From Carallia brachiata (taxonomy: Eukaryota; Streptophyta; Magnoliopsida; Malpighiales; Rhizophoraceae): a DNA stretch of 64,000 nt. The DNA is taken from positions 1,531,999 through 1,595,998 of the forward strand of contig JADCRB010000012.1 of NCBI GenBank assembly GCA_021464245.1, read 5' to 3'. Made by a program: the position numbers and the translations under genes. Positions 37,301 through 48,060 of the stretch are shown here, one piece after another (the stretch's first letter is position 1; each line of letters starts with the position of its first letter). The notes beneath the pieces are model-generated. The model did not search any database, was not told the DNA's origin, and saw only the letters and a program-made list of their open reading frames with translations.

Positions 37301-37947
37301 CATGGACTAACAACAACAGCTGACTTTAGCCACCATTGCACTGCTCATAAAGGCCAGAGCATAAATGCTGAATCATTTTGCAAATTTTACAAACATTTAC
37401 TTATTAATAAACAAACTACAAGTAATTTCCCCAACAGACATACAACTCGAGCAAAGGATTGAAGGGTAGCTCCAACTTTTAGCTGCACCACAGTTTCCCC
37501 GATGTGTAAACTTCAACTAATCTCTGGGAAGGACTCACCATAGCTTATCAGACAGAAACTAACTAACCATTGCTTAAAAGCAACAGATAATGAAGGATAT
37601 AGAACTGCTAAAAAGAATTTTCTGACAAGAATAAAATCAGAATGTAGGCACGTCCTATTTATCACCCTCCTCATTTCTCTTTTTGCTGAGGGGACAAGAG
37701 GCTTAAGGCAAGGGGTTGAGAAGCAGTAAACTGCATCCAAATCCAACATCATCTTTGCAGTATTACAACATCCAGAAAGCCACACAATAAAAGCAGAAAA
37801 CTGCATAAAAATACAACTAGATAGCGTACACTGACCACAAAAATTGCAAATGAACCACCTTCCCTGGCCAATGAACTTCATCAGAGGATTTATGTAGCCT
37901 TTACAACGAGAACAGCAAACTGGGCCACTTTCTCCAAATTCCACAAC
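28345..37947 (-). pseudogene. Sec24-like COPII coat subunit, copy 2 (near-complete core, disrupted)
   Basis: Nineteen exons are recognisable: 37947-37836, 37135-37008, 36875-36756, 36487-36407, 36193-36116, 35976-35884, 35507-35453, 35221-35145, 34362-34291, 34177-34097, 33319-33200, 33089-33021, 32719-32642, 31167-31029, 30453-30289, 29671-29528, 29444-29265, 28545-28457 and 28366-28345. They cover the zinc finger, trunk, beta-sandwich, helical domain and gelsolin-like domain (SLIPQTIPLSSEHVSDDG). Phases agree throughout, except that exon 29671-29528 is two bases short and runs into a stop after SAPLAIP. That exon is followed by GC instead of GT. The last exon reads LKLCKK then TGA where the family has a Gly codon. 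The N-terminal exons and the IPCTVDLL exon kept in copy 1 are missing. Any product would end in the helical-gelsolin linker. Confidence 0.9.
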
Positions 37948-38268
37948 CTATAAATGTAGAAAATTTCACAGATGCAAATATAAATGGGGTTGTCTAATTG
38001 ATCAAAATCAGATGCACATTAAACACCGAAGAATTCAACTCCATGAGATAGAAATTCAATTTGAGTTCAGAGACATGAGAGACCAATCAATCCAAATATT
38101 AGTGATAAAGTAACAGAAAAAAAAAAGGATTGAAAAAAATAATGTCATAAAATTCAAGTAAAGATAACACACCAACCTTTGAAAAAAACTCACCAACCTT
38201 GTAAAGATAATGCTGCTGTCTCTAGAGAATTCCAAACAATAATGCCATAAAATTCAAGTAAAGATAAC

Positions 38269-39541
38269 TCACCAACCTTGTAGTCTTAGATGAGTCATGA
38301 CACATACCTGCCAGTTGCATGATTGGTGAAGAACCTCTTGCAACTTCTCTGTAGCCGCTTGCTTCTCCCTATTCATATCACCATCACTACCTCTGCCTCC
38401 GCTTGCTTCTCCCTGTTCGTGTCTGTCCCCAGGTTCGCTTCCACCTGTGCTTTCATGTTCGCGTCCCTTCCCAGGTCCACCTTGGTCCACCCCTTTGTGT
38501 CCACCTCCATCTCCATCTCCAAGTCTGCCACCGCCTTCCACCTCCTGTTCCTGTTCAGGTCCATCTCCGGGTATGTCTCTGCCAGCCCCTTCTGCAGTAA
38601 ATTGAATGAAACTGAAATATTAAATATACACAAAGGCTAACCCACGTTTATAAGTAGGAGACTCACCCATGTTAATTTCGGGAACAAAAATGTCCCACAA
38701 TGCAGCAAATGTTATGTATGAAAACCCGTCCCATCCGTACTCTTGGCCGTAACTGTCCAAAAACTTGCAATACCGATTTCCGTTCGGCTGTATTCCGTGT
38801 GATGTGATCATCACAGCATGAACTAGCTGAATACCATTAACTTCCACCAGGCTACCTTGACATCTCGTTATGAGGCGGCGTCCGTTGGGGCATTGACCAT
38901 CATACACTTTATATGTTCCAACCACAGGACCTTCTTCTTGCAGTTCCTTAATGACTTTTTCTGTTCGATTTGGATGGATTCGTTTATAACCTTTGAGGCA
39001 ATTGCACCTTTCCCATCTCTGCCAACCAAAATCAGAACATTAGTATAATGTAATTATCATTATTTTGTAAGTAGCATATATCAAATAAACTATCATATAC
39101 CGGATCAATCCGATTTAACCCCGCGGGGGTGCCTGTGTAAGGAAGATCCTCAGCAAAAACTAGACCATTGTTTCTTATTATGGCATCCGCCAACTGTGTG
39201 TGTGTAGGGCGACTGCCATTCACATAGGGCAACAACTCCAATGCATGCTGAACGGATAGGTGACGCCCTCCAAGCAGGCCAGGATTAAAAAGCCGCAAGC
39301 GGGCTTCAATGGTGGTAACAAGAGAAATGAATGCGCAAGTCTCTACAACATAAACATGATACTGTTATGAACAAATGAAGTTTAATAATATAACTTAAAA
39401 ACATAATGCTAGTGAGTTACCCTTCTTTCCTTCATCCATGGGTTCAAAATTGAGACGAGTTTGCCAGGTAAAAATCTCAATGAATTGGCTTTCGGGTTCA
39501 ACTTCTTGTTGTCTTGCTCGTTTTTTCCCTCGCCTAGCCAT
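38269..39541 (-). CDS. Papain-like (C1A) protease-related protein, copy 2
   Basis: Exons 39541-39421, 39342-39101, 39018-38667 and 38591-38269 give 345 aa if read to the TGA. The first three exons have exactly the lengths of copy 1. Cys43 (ETCAFISLV), His188 (LVHAVMITSHG) and Asp209 (FLDSYGQEYGWDGF) are kept, and Glu37 again replaces the oxyanion Gln. Substitutions between copies are scattered, but the frame is intact in both. There is no signal peptide or prodomain. The tail is Gly/Asp/Glu-rich with a different end (HQSCNWQ and beyond). A consensus donor, CAG-GTATGT, lies at 38,308 in phase 0, and the next exon downstream on this strand is the Sec24 zinc-finger exon (37,947), also phase 0. 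Readthrough splicing would make a protease-Sec24 fusion. Confidence 0.75.
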
Positions 39542-40357
39542 CTGTGCATAAGTTTGCAGTGGGTTGCTTGGGGATTGGGAGAGAAAGAAGAGGGTAACGA
39601 GTTTGCAGTGGGCTGCTTGGGGGTTGGGAGAGAAAGAAGAGGGTAAGCTTACTTGTTAGTTAATCCATATAATTAATCTTTCCAATTGACTCCCAACAAC
39701 GGAAAGACAAAAGCAAACGACCCTTTCACAACGGTTAATGACTTGAAGTCAATTAATTTTTAATCGTAAAATTAATAAATAATCATTTTCTACCAAGTTG
39801 ATGTTTTTTTTGCTGTATCGTTTTGTAAATATCACGTACAAAATATGTATCATTAATGCATCAAGCATGCAAGCAAAACAAAACTATATACAATCCAAAC
39901 TAGTGGTTATTGAATTCGGTTGGGTTTTAATTAGTCAAACCAAAAACCCCTAGATTCGAGTATAAAATCCATCCAAACCGAATTACAATAAGTCAGGTGA
40001 CCAAACTGATGCCAATTAAATTGGGTATCATGATTATTATTAAACAATCATTTTATATATTATCGGGAGTTTTTTTTATAGTTGTGCTGTGTCCAGATGG
40101 AGGCGGAGGGGAAGGTTAGGGATTTTTGTTGACCAAGTCCGTACAAAAATTTTACATCTATTTTTTCATCAAAAAAAAAATTTTACAGCAGTCATCAAAT
40201 ACTTAGTCTGAAATTATTTTTTGGCCGTTAATATTTTTATTTAATTTTTTTAAAAAAATTATTATCAAAATACTATTAAGTTAAAATATATTTTCTCACA
40301 CCTAATTATTGTGTGAAGCTGGTAAGGGAAAGTTTTTTTTTTTGAGTGCCATTACAC
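39542..40357. other. Upstream region of protease copy 2
   Basis: It starts with two direct copies (about 39,558-39,586 and 39,603-39,632) around TTGGGAGAGAAAGAAGAGGG, then spacer homologous to about 7,640-8,760. No gene is seen. Confidence 0.6.
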
Positions 40358-40554
40358 TTCCAGAATCGGGTATCTGCCCGAATATTTTTTTATGCAACAA
40401 GACTGTGATTTTGTGCAACAAAACTGTTATTTTGTGCAACAAAAAAATATAAAAAAATACAGGTTTTTCTTGTTGCACAAAATAACAGTCTTATTGCACA
40501 AAATTATAGACTTGTTGCACAAAAAAATATTCGGGCAGATACCCAATTCTGGAA
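40358..40554. mobile_element. Palindromic MITE-like insertion, 197 bp
   Basis: The ends TTCCAGAATCGGGTATCTGC and its near-perfect inverse (ending CCCAATTCTGGAA) enclose internal repeats of TTTTGTGCAACAA and the inverse TTGTTGCACAAAA. The sequence folds on itself almost throughout. The left arm of the duplication lacks it at the corresponding place (about 8,775). A clear target-site duplication was not identified. Confidence 0.8.
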
Positions 40555-42030
40555 CTCTAATTTTTTCCTTTTTTTTTATATCTACTTTGTATGAAGCTAG
40601 TTTAATAAAATATGATTGGTCGCAAAGTTGTAAAAGTGTGACACATTTTTCCATCCTTTTCTGACTACTGGTTTTGTGTCTGCTCCTGTTTTAATTAAAA
40701 TTAGCAAAATGACAAATGGCATGCCAAGCCAAATGCATCAAGGGCCCACCTCATTTATGAAAGTGGACTGTAGTACTCAGCTATCCAAAATGTTACTATC
40801 AAAAAAATATCATGGCTGACCCCACTGCCCCACTATTATCTTGCATTAGTATAATTAATTAATAATAGATGCAGATTATTTGAATGTCTTAATCCACACG
40901 CTTATTGCATCTCTCCTATTAATTCTCAAATTGAAAACATGTTAAAGATGTTCAAATCCTAAACAAAAAAATTTCAATCAACTTGGGTTTGAGTTTCGAC
41001 ACACGCACTCTCTTTTGATAAAAGGTTGAGTGTGCGTTAAGGTAATTAAAAATTATAGTATAATAATAAGTTTTAAATATATTAACATTATAGTTAGGTT
41101 TAAAAAAGAATCGTTTTAAATTTAATAATATTTTAATAATAATTTTTTTAAGAAAAAATTAAATTAAAGATATCAATACTTAAAAGATCAATCTCAAATT
41201 TAAAATCTGATAATTATTCGTGCATGTAAAATAATTTTTTTGTTAATAAAAACTATTTATCAAAAAGTATTTAAATATTAGGAGACAGGGTCCAAAGAAT
41301 TGTGGAGTAGCCAAGTCAATTTATCATAATAATTTCATATTGCTCAATCATTATACAACATAGGAAATCGCTAGAAACTCACTTTTCCATGCACACACTT
41401 TGTATGGACAAATGTTCCGCTGTCACTTTTATAGGTGCCAGTGTTGGGCCCATGTTAGTCCATATCATCACATGATTGAACAAACATTTATTCCTGCTAA
41501 AAGACAAAAGAATAGAGTAAGAAAATGGTTTTTGTCCCGCCATGTCCATCTTCATTTAATGTGCATTTATATTTACCATTATAACGTGCCCATAGTATCT
41601 GCATTTTTTTTTATAAAAAATATTTATTACTTATATGTCATACATTAGATTATTGACTTGAGATCGAAATTATTATATTTATTTAAGTTTTATTTAATTA
41701 TTTTAAAAGGACAAATTTACTACTTAAATATTAATAAATTAGAGCATGACTCTATAATAAGAGTTCAGGTTAGTGAATCCAGACCCAACACCGCACATTA
41801 CAACTCATATCTTGAAAGGACCCTAACATATGTCAGTTAGGAGAAAATGCAGACATTAATATTCAAATTTAAGACTAACATTGTAGAAATATGTTAATTT
41901 ACTATTATATTATCACTTCAGGTGGTCATAGAATTTGTATGTTATTCTAAAGAAATATAGATGCTACAGTTAAATGATTCTGTTTGCACTATAAAATTAT
42001 AAATTTAAATTTGTAACAACCGTTGGTCAA
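40555..42030. other. AT-rich spacer, no gene seen
   Basis: The spacer matches about 8,780-9,640 of the left arm, with an extra segment of about 270 bp at 40,978-41,265 that begins TTGGGTTTGAGTTTCGACAC and is not present in the left arm. That segment may be a degenerate retroposon. Confidence 0.55.
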
Positions 42031-45000
42031 TACACTATGTAATTTGACCAACACAATCATCACAATAAAATTGTGACATACGATTCTTACTTTTGTATTT
42101 TAACGTGGAAAAAATGAAATATTTGGAAACTCATTTAAGAGGCTTTAACCGTTCAATTAAGAGGCTTTTGAACGATAAAGTAACAAAAACATTCTTTAGG
42201 TGAATAAATGTTGATCATTAATAAAGTTCAATTGTACCATGTGCAGCAGAGCCTATATTAAAGCAAGATGTCCATTAATGGCTTGAGTTCAATCCATGTC
42301 ATGAACAATTAAGCCTATGTAAGACTTTAAATTTAAATATTTTTTGGTAAAAAAAAAACTTTATTTATTGCAAAGAATTTCATATTTAATTAATCATAAA
42401 AGAATTTCAGATTACACAATATGCCAATTTTTATAATCCTTCACGATCCAACGTCTAATAACCGAAATGGCTAAAATACTTGGCTGCGCTTTGCAAAGAG
42501 ACAAAAAGGGGAAATGAGTTGTTATGGTACACCAAACAAAGGAAACTGACGGATTATGCAGCTGGCATATCCGATATCAGGGCTATACGCCGTACAGCTT
42601 AGCTGCAGCAGATGGGGATCAGGTAAAGTTATGGTGGCGCAGCAATTTGCCCACAATAGCCTACGATGGCTACGCCCCACTCTCCCACTACCAAGTCTTA
42701 CATTCGCTACTTACATATAAGACATTAAAAATATAAGACATTAAAAATAAATAAAAATTTATGTAAATATATAATAATAAATATAAAATTAATAAAAAAA
42801 TTTAAACTTTTTAATCATAAAAAGTGTCTTAAATTTTAAAAAATAAATTATATATATTCTATATAACACAAATTCTATGTCTATCTACATAATAAAGTCT
42901 TACAAACAATCCAAATAATAAAAGGAATATAACGAGATAAATGTGTCATTTTGTGTACCTTTTCCACGTAACTTCAACGAGATTGTAAACTGATGGCCCC
43001 ATAACTAATTTTTAAAATAATTTTTTTAAATATTAAGTAATAATATTTATGTAAGAATCAAAATAATAATAAAATAATATATTATATTACATAATTAAAA
43101 TTTTTAAAAATATATAAATAAATAATTACATATTATTAATGTAATCATTAATTATTACGTGAGATTAAATTACAGCCTTTTTTTTTTCTTATCCAACTGC
43201 TCAATTGTTCTGGTCTTATTTCAGGCCTCGATGGTTGCATGCCATGAGTCTCTATAAAAAGTTAAACTTTTGCCTTTTACGTGCAAACATTGTCGCATAT
43301 CATCAGTCTGTAAAGTCCAAACTTAGCCTTTTGTGTGCAAAAATTGTTGCATCCCATCACTCCAATCAATGTTAAAATATAATATAAAATTTAAAATAGA
43401 CTCGTTGACCACAACATAAAAGAGAGAGACCCACACTCCTTGTACGTCAAAACAACGTTGAATGTACCAAAACAAAGCCACCACTGAACTCTTGTTTATG
43501 GGGTCACTTTGATCCTCTCTATTAAAAAGAATTATGGAATTAATAAATTAATCACGTTTTTTATGAATTTATAATTTAAAAGGTATTAATAATATATTAG
43601 TAAATAATAGATAAAAAATGAATGTGAAAAAATAAAAATAAAATATAAAATTATATGAGTATTACTTTGAAATTTAAAAGGGTAAAATTATTTAAAGACA
43701 ATCGTTGGTGTCTCTAAATAATATAAATTTTTTGTTTATAAATTTGATATAGAGATCCAATACACTATGTAATTTTGACCGATACAATCATCACAATAAA
43801 ATTGTGACATACAATTCTTATTTTTGTATTTTAACGCAAGAAAAAAAGAAATATTTGGAAACTCATTTAAGAGACTTTAACCGTTCAATAAGAGGCTTTT
43901 GAACGATAAAGTAACAAAAACATTCTTTAGGTGAATAAATGTTGATCATTAATAAAGTTCAATTGTACCATGTGCAGTAGAGCCTATATTAAAGCAAGAT
44001 GTCCATTAATAGCTTGAGTTCAATCCATGTCATGAACAATTAAGCCTATGTAAGACTTTAAATTTAAATATTTTTTGGTAAAAAAAACTTTATTTATTGC
44101 AAAGAATTTCACATTTAATTAATCATAAAAAAATTTCAGATTACAGAATATGCCAATTTTTATAATCCTTCACGATCCAACGTCTAATAACAGAAATGGC
44201 TAAAATGCTTGGCTGCGCTTTGCAAAGAGACAAAAAGGGGAAATGAGTTGTTATGGTACGCCAAAAAAAGAAACTGACGGATTATGCAGCTGGCATGTCC
44301 GATATCAGGGCTATACGCCGTACAGCTTAGCTGCAGCAGATGGGGATCAGGTAAAGTTATGGTGACGCAGCAATTTGCCCACAATAGCCTACGATGGCTA
44401 CGCCCCACTCTCCCACTACCAAGTCTTACATTTGGTACTTACATATAAGACATTAAAAATAAATAAAAATTTATGTAAATGTATAATAATAAATATAAAA
44501 TTAATTAAAAAATTTTAAATTTTTTAATCATAAAAGTGTCTTAGATTTGAAAAAAATAAATTATAAAATTAATTATATATATTCTACATAACACAGATTT
44601 CGTGTCTATCTACGTAATAAAGTCTTACAAACAATCCAAATAATAAAAGGAATATAATGAGATAAATATGTCATTTTATGTACCTTTTCCACGTAACTTC
44701 AACGAGATTGTAAATTGATGGCCCCATAACTAATTTTTAAAATAATTTTTTAAAATATTAAGTAATAATATTTATGTAAGAATCAAAATAATAATAAAAT
44801 AATATATTATGTTACATAATTAAAATTTTTAAAAATATATAAATAAATAATTACATATTATTAATGTAATCATTAATTATTACTTGAGATTAAATTACAG
44901 CCATTTTTTTTTTAATCCAAGTGCTCAATTGTTCTGGTCTTATTTCAGGCCTCGATGGTTGCATGCCATGAGTCTCTATAAAAAGTTAAACTTTTGCCTT

Positions 45001-45405
45001 TTACGTGCAAACATTGTCGCATATCATCAGTCTGTAAAGTCCAAACTTAGCCTTTTGTGTGCAAAAATTGTTGCATCCCATCACTCCAATCAATGTTAAA
45101 ATACAATATAAAATTTAAAGTGGACTCGTTGACCACAACATAAAAGAGGGAGACCCACACTCCTTGTACGTCAAAACAACGTTGAATATACCAAAACAAA
45201 GCCACCACTGAACTCTTGTTTGTGGGGTCACTTTGATCCTCTCTATTAAAAAGAATTGTGGAATTAATAAATTAATCACGGTTTTTATGAATTTATAATT
45301 TAAAAGGTATTAATAATATGATAGTAAATAAGAGATAAAAAAATAAATGTGAAAAAATAAAAATAAAATATAAAATTATATGAGTATTACCTTAAAATTT
45401 AAAAG
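42031..45405. repeat. 1.65-kb tandem duplication in spacer
   Basis: The unit at 42,031-43,693 recurs at 43,761-45,405, an offset of 1,730 bp, with high similarity. The left arm has one unit only (about 9,640-11,760), so this duplication is private to the right arm. Each unit carries the GC-richer island described at 10,139; the second unit's frame is interrupted by a stop near 44,362. No other gene is seen. Confidence 0.9.
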
Positions 45406-45663
45406 GGTAACTCCTATATAATATATGCTAAAAAAAATTTAAGTTCAAAAAAATAATTTTTTAAAATTTTTTTACATAAATTATCAACCTGATTATATTT
45501 TATTAGCAATGTTTTGCACTTCTTTCATGCATATGGTCTGCATTATGTAGCCAGCACAGTGCAGGCTGAAAATTTTTTCCTAATAAATTTTTCATTATCC
45601 AAACAGTTGAAATTTAAAAGGTATAGACTTCAAACGGATGTGCGGAGCAATTGTGACGAGGAA

Positions 45664-46513
45664 GAATGACAATGTTTTTTTGATCCAACATAAACAGGCT
45701 ATTCCATTATGTAACATAATAAAGAGTGCACAAACATACCCAAAAATAGACCACTCTTAGATGCAAAGACCCCAACCAGCCCAGGGATATCTAAACAACC
45801 CATAAAAAAAGAAAAATAGCCCAAGACCTAAGTAGGCCTAGTAAACTCCAGGCCCAAGACTAGGTGAATTGTGCCACAGGCTAACAAAGGACAAAGTACC
45901 CTCACAGCCCTCCACCCTATGACAGGTAGAGAACTGGCACTGGCAAGGATTTTGGTGAGGATGCCGCTGCACAACGCGGCCACCACTGCCACACGCGGCC
46001 ATCGCCATATGGCCACAAACAGGAGACACCCACCAACCACCCCCATAGAGAGCTACAGAAGAACATCAGAGGAAACCAGCCCCAGCCACATTCATTGCCA
46101 GCCACTCAAACCCCAGAAGCCACCAGAGACCCCAAGCCGTCGAGTCTGCGAAAAAACCCACCTAGCAACAACTTGTACAAAGTCCGACTGTGCAGCAAAA
46201 AGGGAGTCCCATCGCACCCCTTCACCAACCATCAAGGCCGAAAAGAGGTAGGGGAGAAAAAGGAAGTTGAAATGCAAACCAACTAGACGAGGAGCGACCC
46301 ACTCACCACCAAACCAGAAACGCACCACCAAACCAGAAACGCACCACCGAAGGATAGCAAAACCTGAGCAACTAGGACAAGTCCACAAAGGGGCACAAAC
46401 GGCACACTGTAAGGAGGCCGACGAAGCTCACAGGCAAAACCCAGAGCACGAGTTTCGCTCTCGGTGCACTGAAGCAGAAGGCGCACGATAACGGTACTTA
46501 GAATGACAATATT
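45664..46513 (-). mobile_element. GC-rich retroposon with poly(A) and target-site duplication
   Basis: The insert, about 45,677-46,500, is bounded by GAATGACAATGTT (45,664-45,676) and GAATGACAATATT (46,501-46,513), an imperfect 13-bp target duplication. The left arm has one intact target near 12,360. On the minus strand the insert ends GGATCAAAAAAA, a poly(A)-like tail. Its far part is strongly G+T rich and contains a tandem TTTCTGGTTTGGTGGTGCG repeat. No reverse transcriptase is visible. It fits a non-autonomous or internally deleted LINE; a processed transcript of unknown origin is the alternative. Confidence 0.75.
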
Positions 46514-47392
46514 TGGGCCGATGACAATGTTTGAACCGACCTTTGCCACTACTTTAGATCAGCACCACTAATAATACTATATGGCATATGACGTCCAGAG
46601 AATGAAAGTTATTATTGGAAGGAAGATAAAAAAAAAAGTTATTATTGGCAGTAAATAATAATAAACTATGTGCATTTTTTTTAATCTATTAAAGCTGTAG
46701 AGCAATTGAGATGAATTATATGAGTGAAATTAAGGATTCGAATCTTAGACTTTGTAGTTCGCGATTATTACTTATAATCACTTGAATTATACCCAATTCA
46801 CAAATCATATGTTATTTAGATAAAACAAAAATAGTTTCTTGACCTTCCTATTGTAATTTCTAGCTACTTAACTTCATTAAATGATTTTTTTTTGTTTATA
46901 TACTGAATCTTTCTGCCTATAATTTGAATTGAAAAAGATATTACTCCAATGTGTTTTGTTTGAAAAAATTAATGCACTTAATTTTACCAAAAAAAAAACT
47001 TACAATTTTATTTGGTTCATAGAAAACTTGAAACCATAATTAATTAATTATGGAATAATTTTGAACTGAACTGTGTTTCAGCATGAACAGAATTGATTTA
47101 CTCGTTAAAAAAAGTATATTTGAAGAATATATTATTTTAAATTGAAAAAACTAGTTTACAATTGGGTGATGAATTTGAGTTTGAGGTTGAGGTTGAGATA
47201 AAAAACTTAGAACCAATTGAGTTTGAGTACAAGCCAGCCTTCATAAATTTGGGTCGAGTAGCTAAATTTCGTATTACTTCCTTTATTTTATTTAACTCTT
47301 ATTTGACAAATGTTATATTCAAATCCTTATGATACAGGAAGTCTAATTCAAATCCTCGTGAAATAGAGAGTTTATTTAACAATATTAGAAAA
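46514..47392. other. AT-rich spacer, no gene seen
   Basis: The spacer is homologous to about 12,370-13,210 in the left arm. An old SINE-like stretch near 46,690-46,810 (GGATTCGAATC, B-box-like) is shared with the left arm. Confidence 0.55.
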
Positions 47393-47747
47393 TAGAAACT
47401 TTTTTTTTTAATTATTAGATGTAGTAGTTTAGTAGTATTCTAACGTATCTCTCCTAACATTAATCTGAGTTTGAGTCCCTACGGCCGTGCTCTTCACAAG
47501 GCTGGGTGGCCGCTTCGGTGGCAAAAAATTGTAGCGCGATGTTAGATTTTAAGTTTGTTAACATTGTGATTGAGGTTAGAGGAGACTCGTTTCAATTCTA
47601 ATATTGCTCCAGTGGTAGGTCCTTTCCATGTGAGAGGTTAAACTAAGGACGATAACAACCAAAAGGTCAGTTTCAGGCTCATGAATTTGATGATCGTTAT
47701 ACCTAAAAAGTGATTTTTTGGTGTTAAAAAAAACTAGAAACTTTTTT
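47393..47747 (+). mobile_element. SINE with 13-bp target-site duplication
   Basis: The direct repeat TAGAAACTTTTTT lies at 47,393-47,405 and 47,735-47,747. The 329 bp between begins with tRNA-like sequence (TAGTTTAGTAGTATTC, A-box-like; GAGTTTGAGTCC, B-box-like) and ends in a short A tract. The left arm has the empty target near 13,213. The structure is that of a tRNA-derived SINE inserted after the segmental duplication. Confidence 0.8.
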
Positions 47748-48060
47748 CATCTCTTTCAAAAAGAAAGAAAGAAATTAGAAACTCTTAAATTTAAATTTTG
47801 GGCTAAATGCCCAGATCTGGTGGCACAGATATTTTTGGGGCCCAAATCATTCTGGTCCAAAGGGTTAGGATTCAAATTCCCTTATTTATTCCCCTAACAT
47901 AAACAATATACTCAAATTTGCACCTAGGGGTGTCGAATTCTGATCCAATTTGACGTTGGTCCGAATCTGTCCAATTTATAAAACTCAACCAGATGGAGTC
48001 TTGTGTCATCCTATATTACGTTTGTACATTTGTCATCCTAATGTTACAATAACAATAGAG

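Larger units (their letters stand above)
33966..48060. repeat. Right arm of segmental duplication
   Basis: This is the counterpart of 1-13,546. It carries Sec24 exons from VCVDMFIT upward, protease copy 2 and the AT-rich spacer, plus insertions private to this arm. Homology is interrupted at 38,120-38,300, where the Sec24 IPCTVDLL exon was lost. Beyond 48,060 the two arms diverge around the micro-inversion. Confidence 0.9.

Noticed and set aside
38323..38640. Plus-strand frames of up to 105 codons over protease copy 2
   Set aside because: Same cause: antisense of the low-complexity exon.
46092..46388. Trp/Gly-rich 98-aa frame inside the GC-rich retroposon
   Set aside because: G+T-rich sequence yields open frames easily; no domain and no reverse transcriptase motif.
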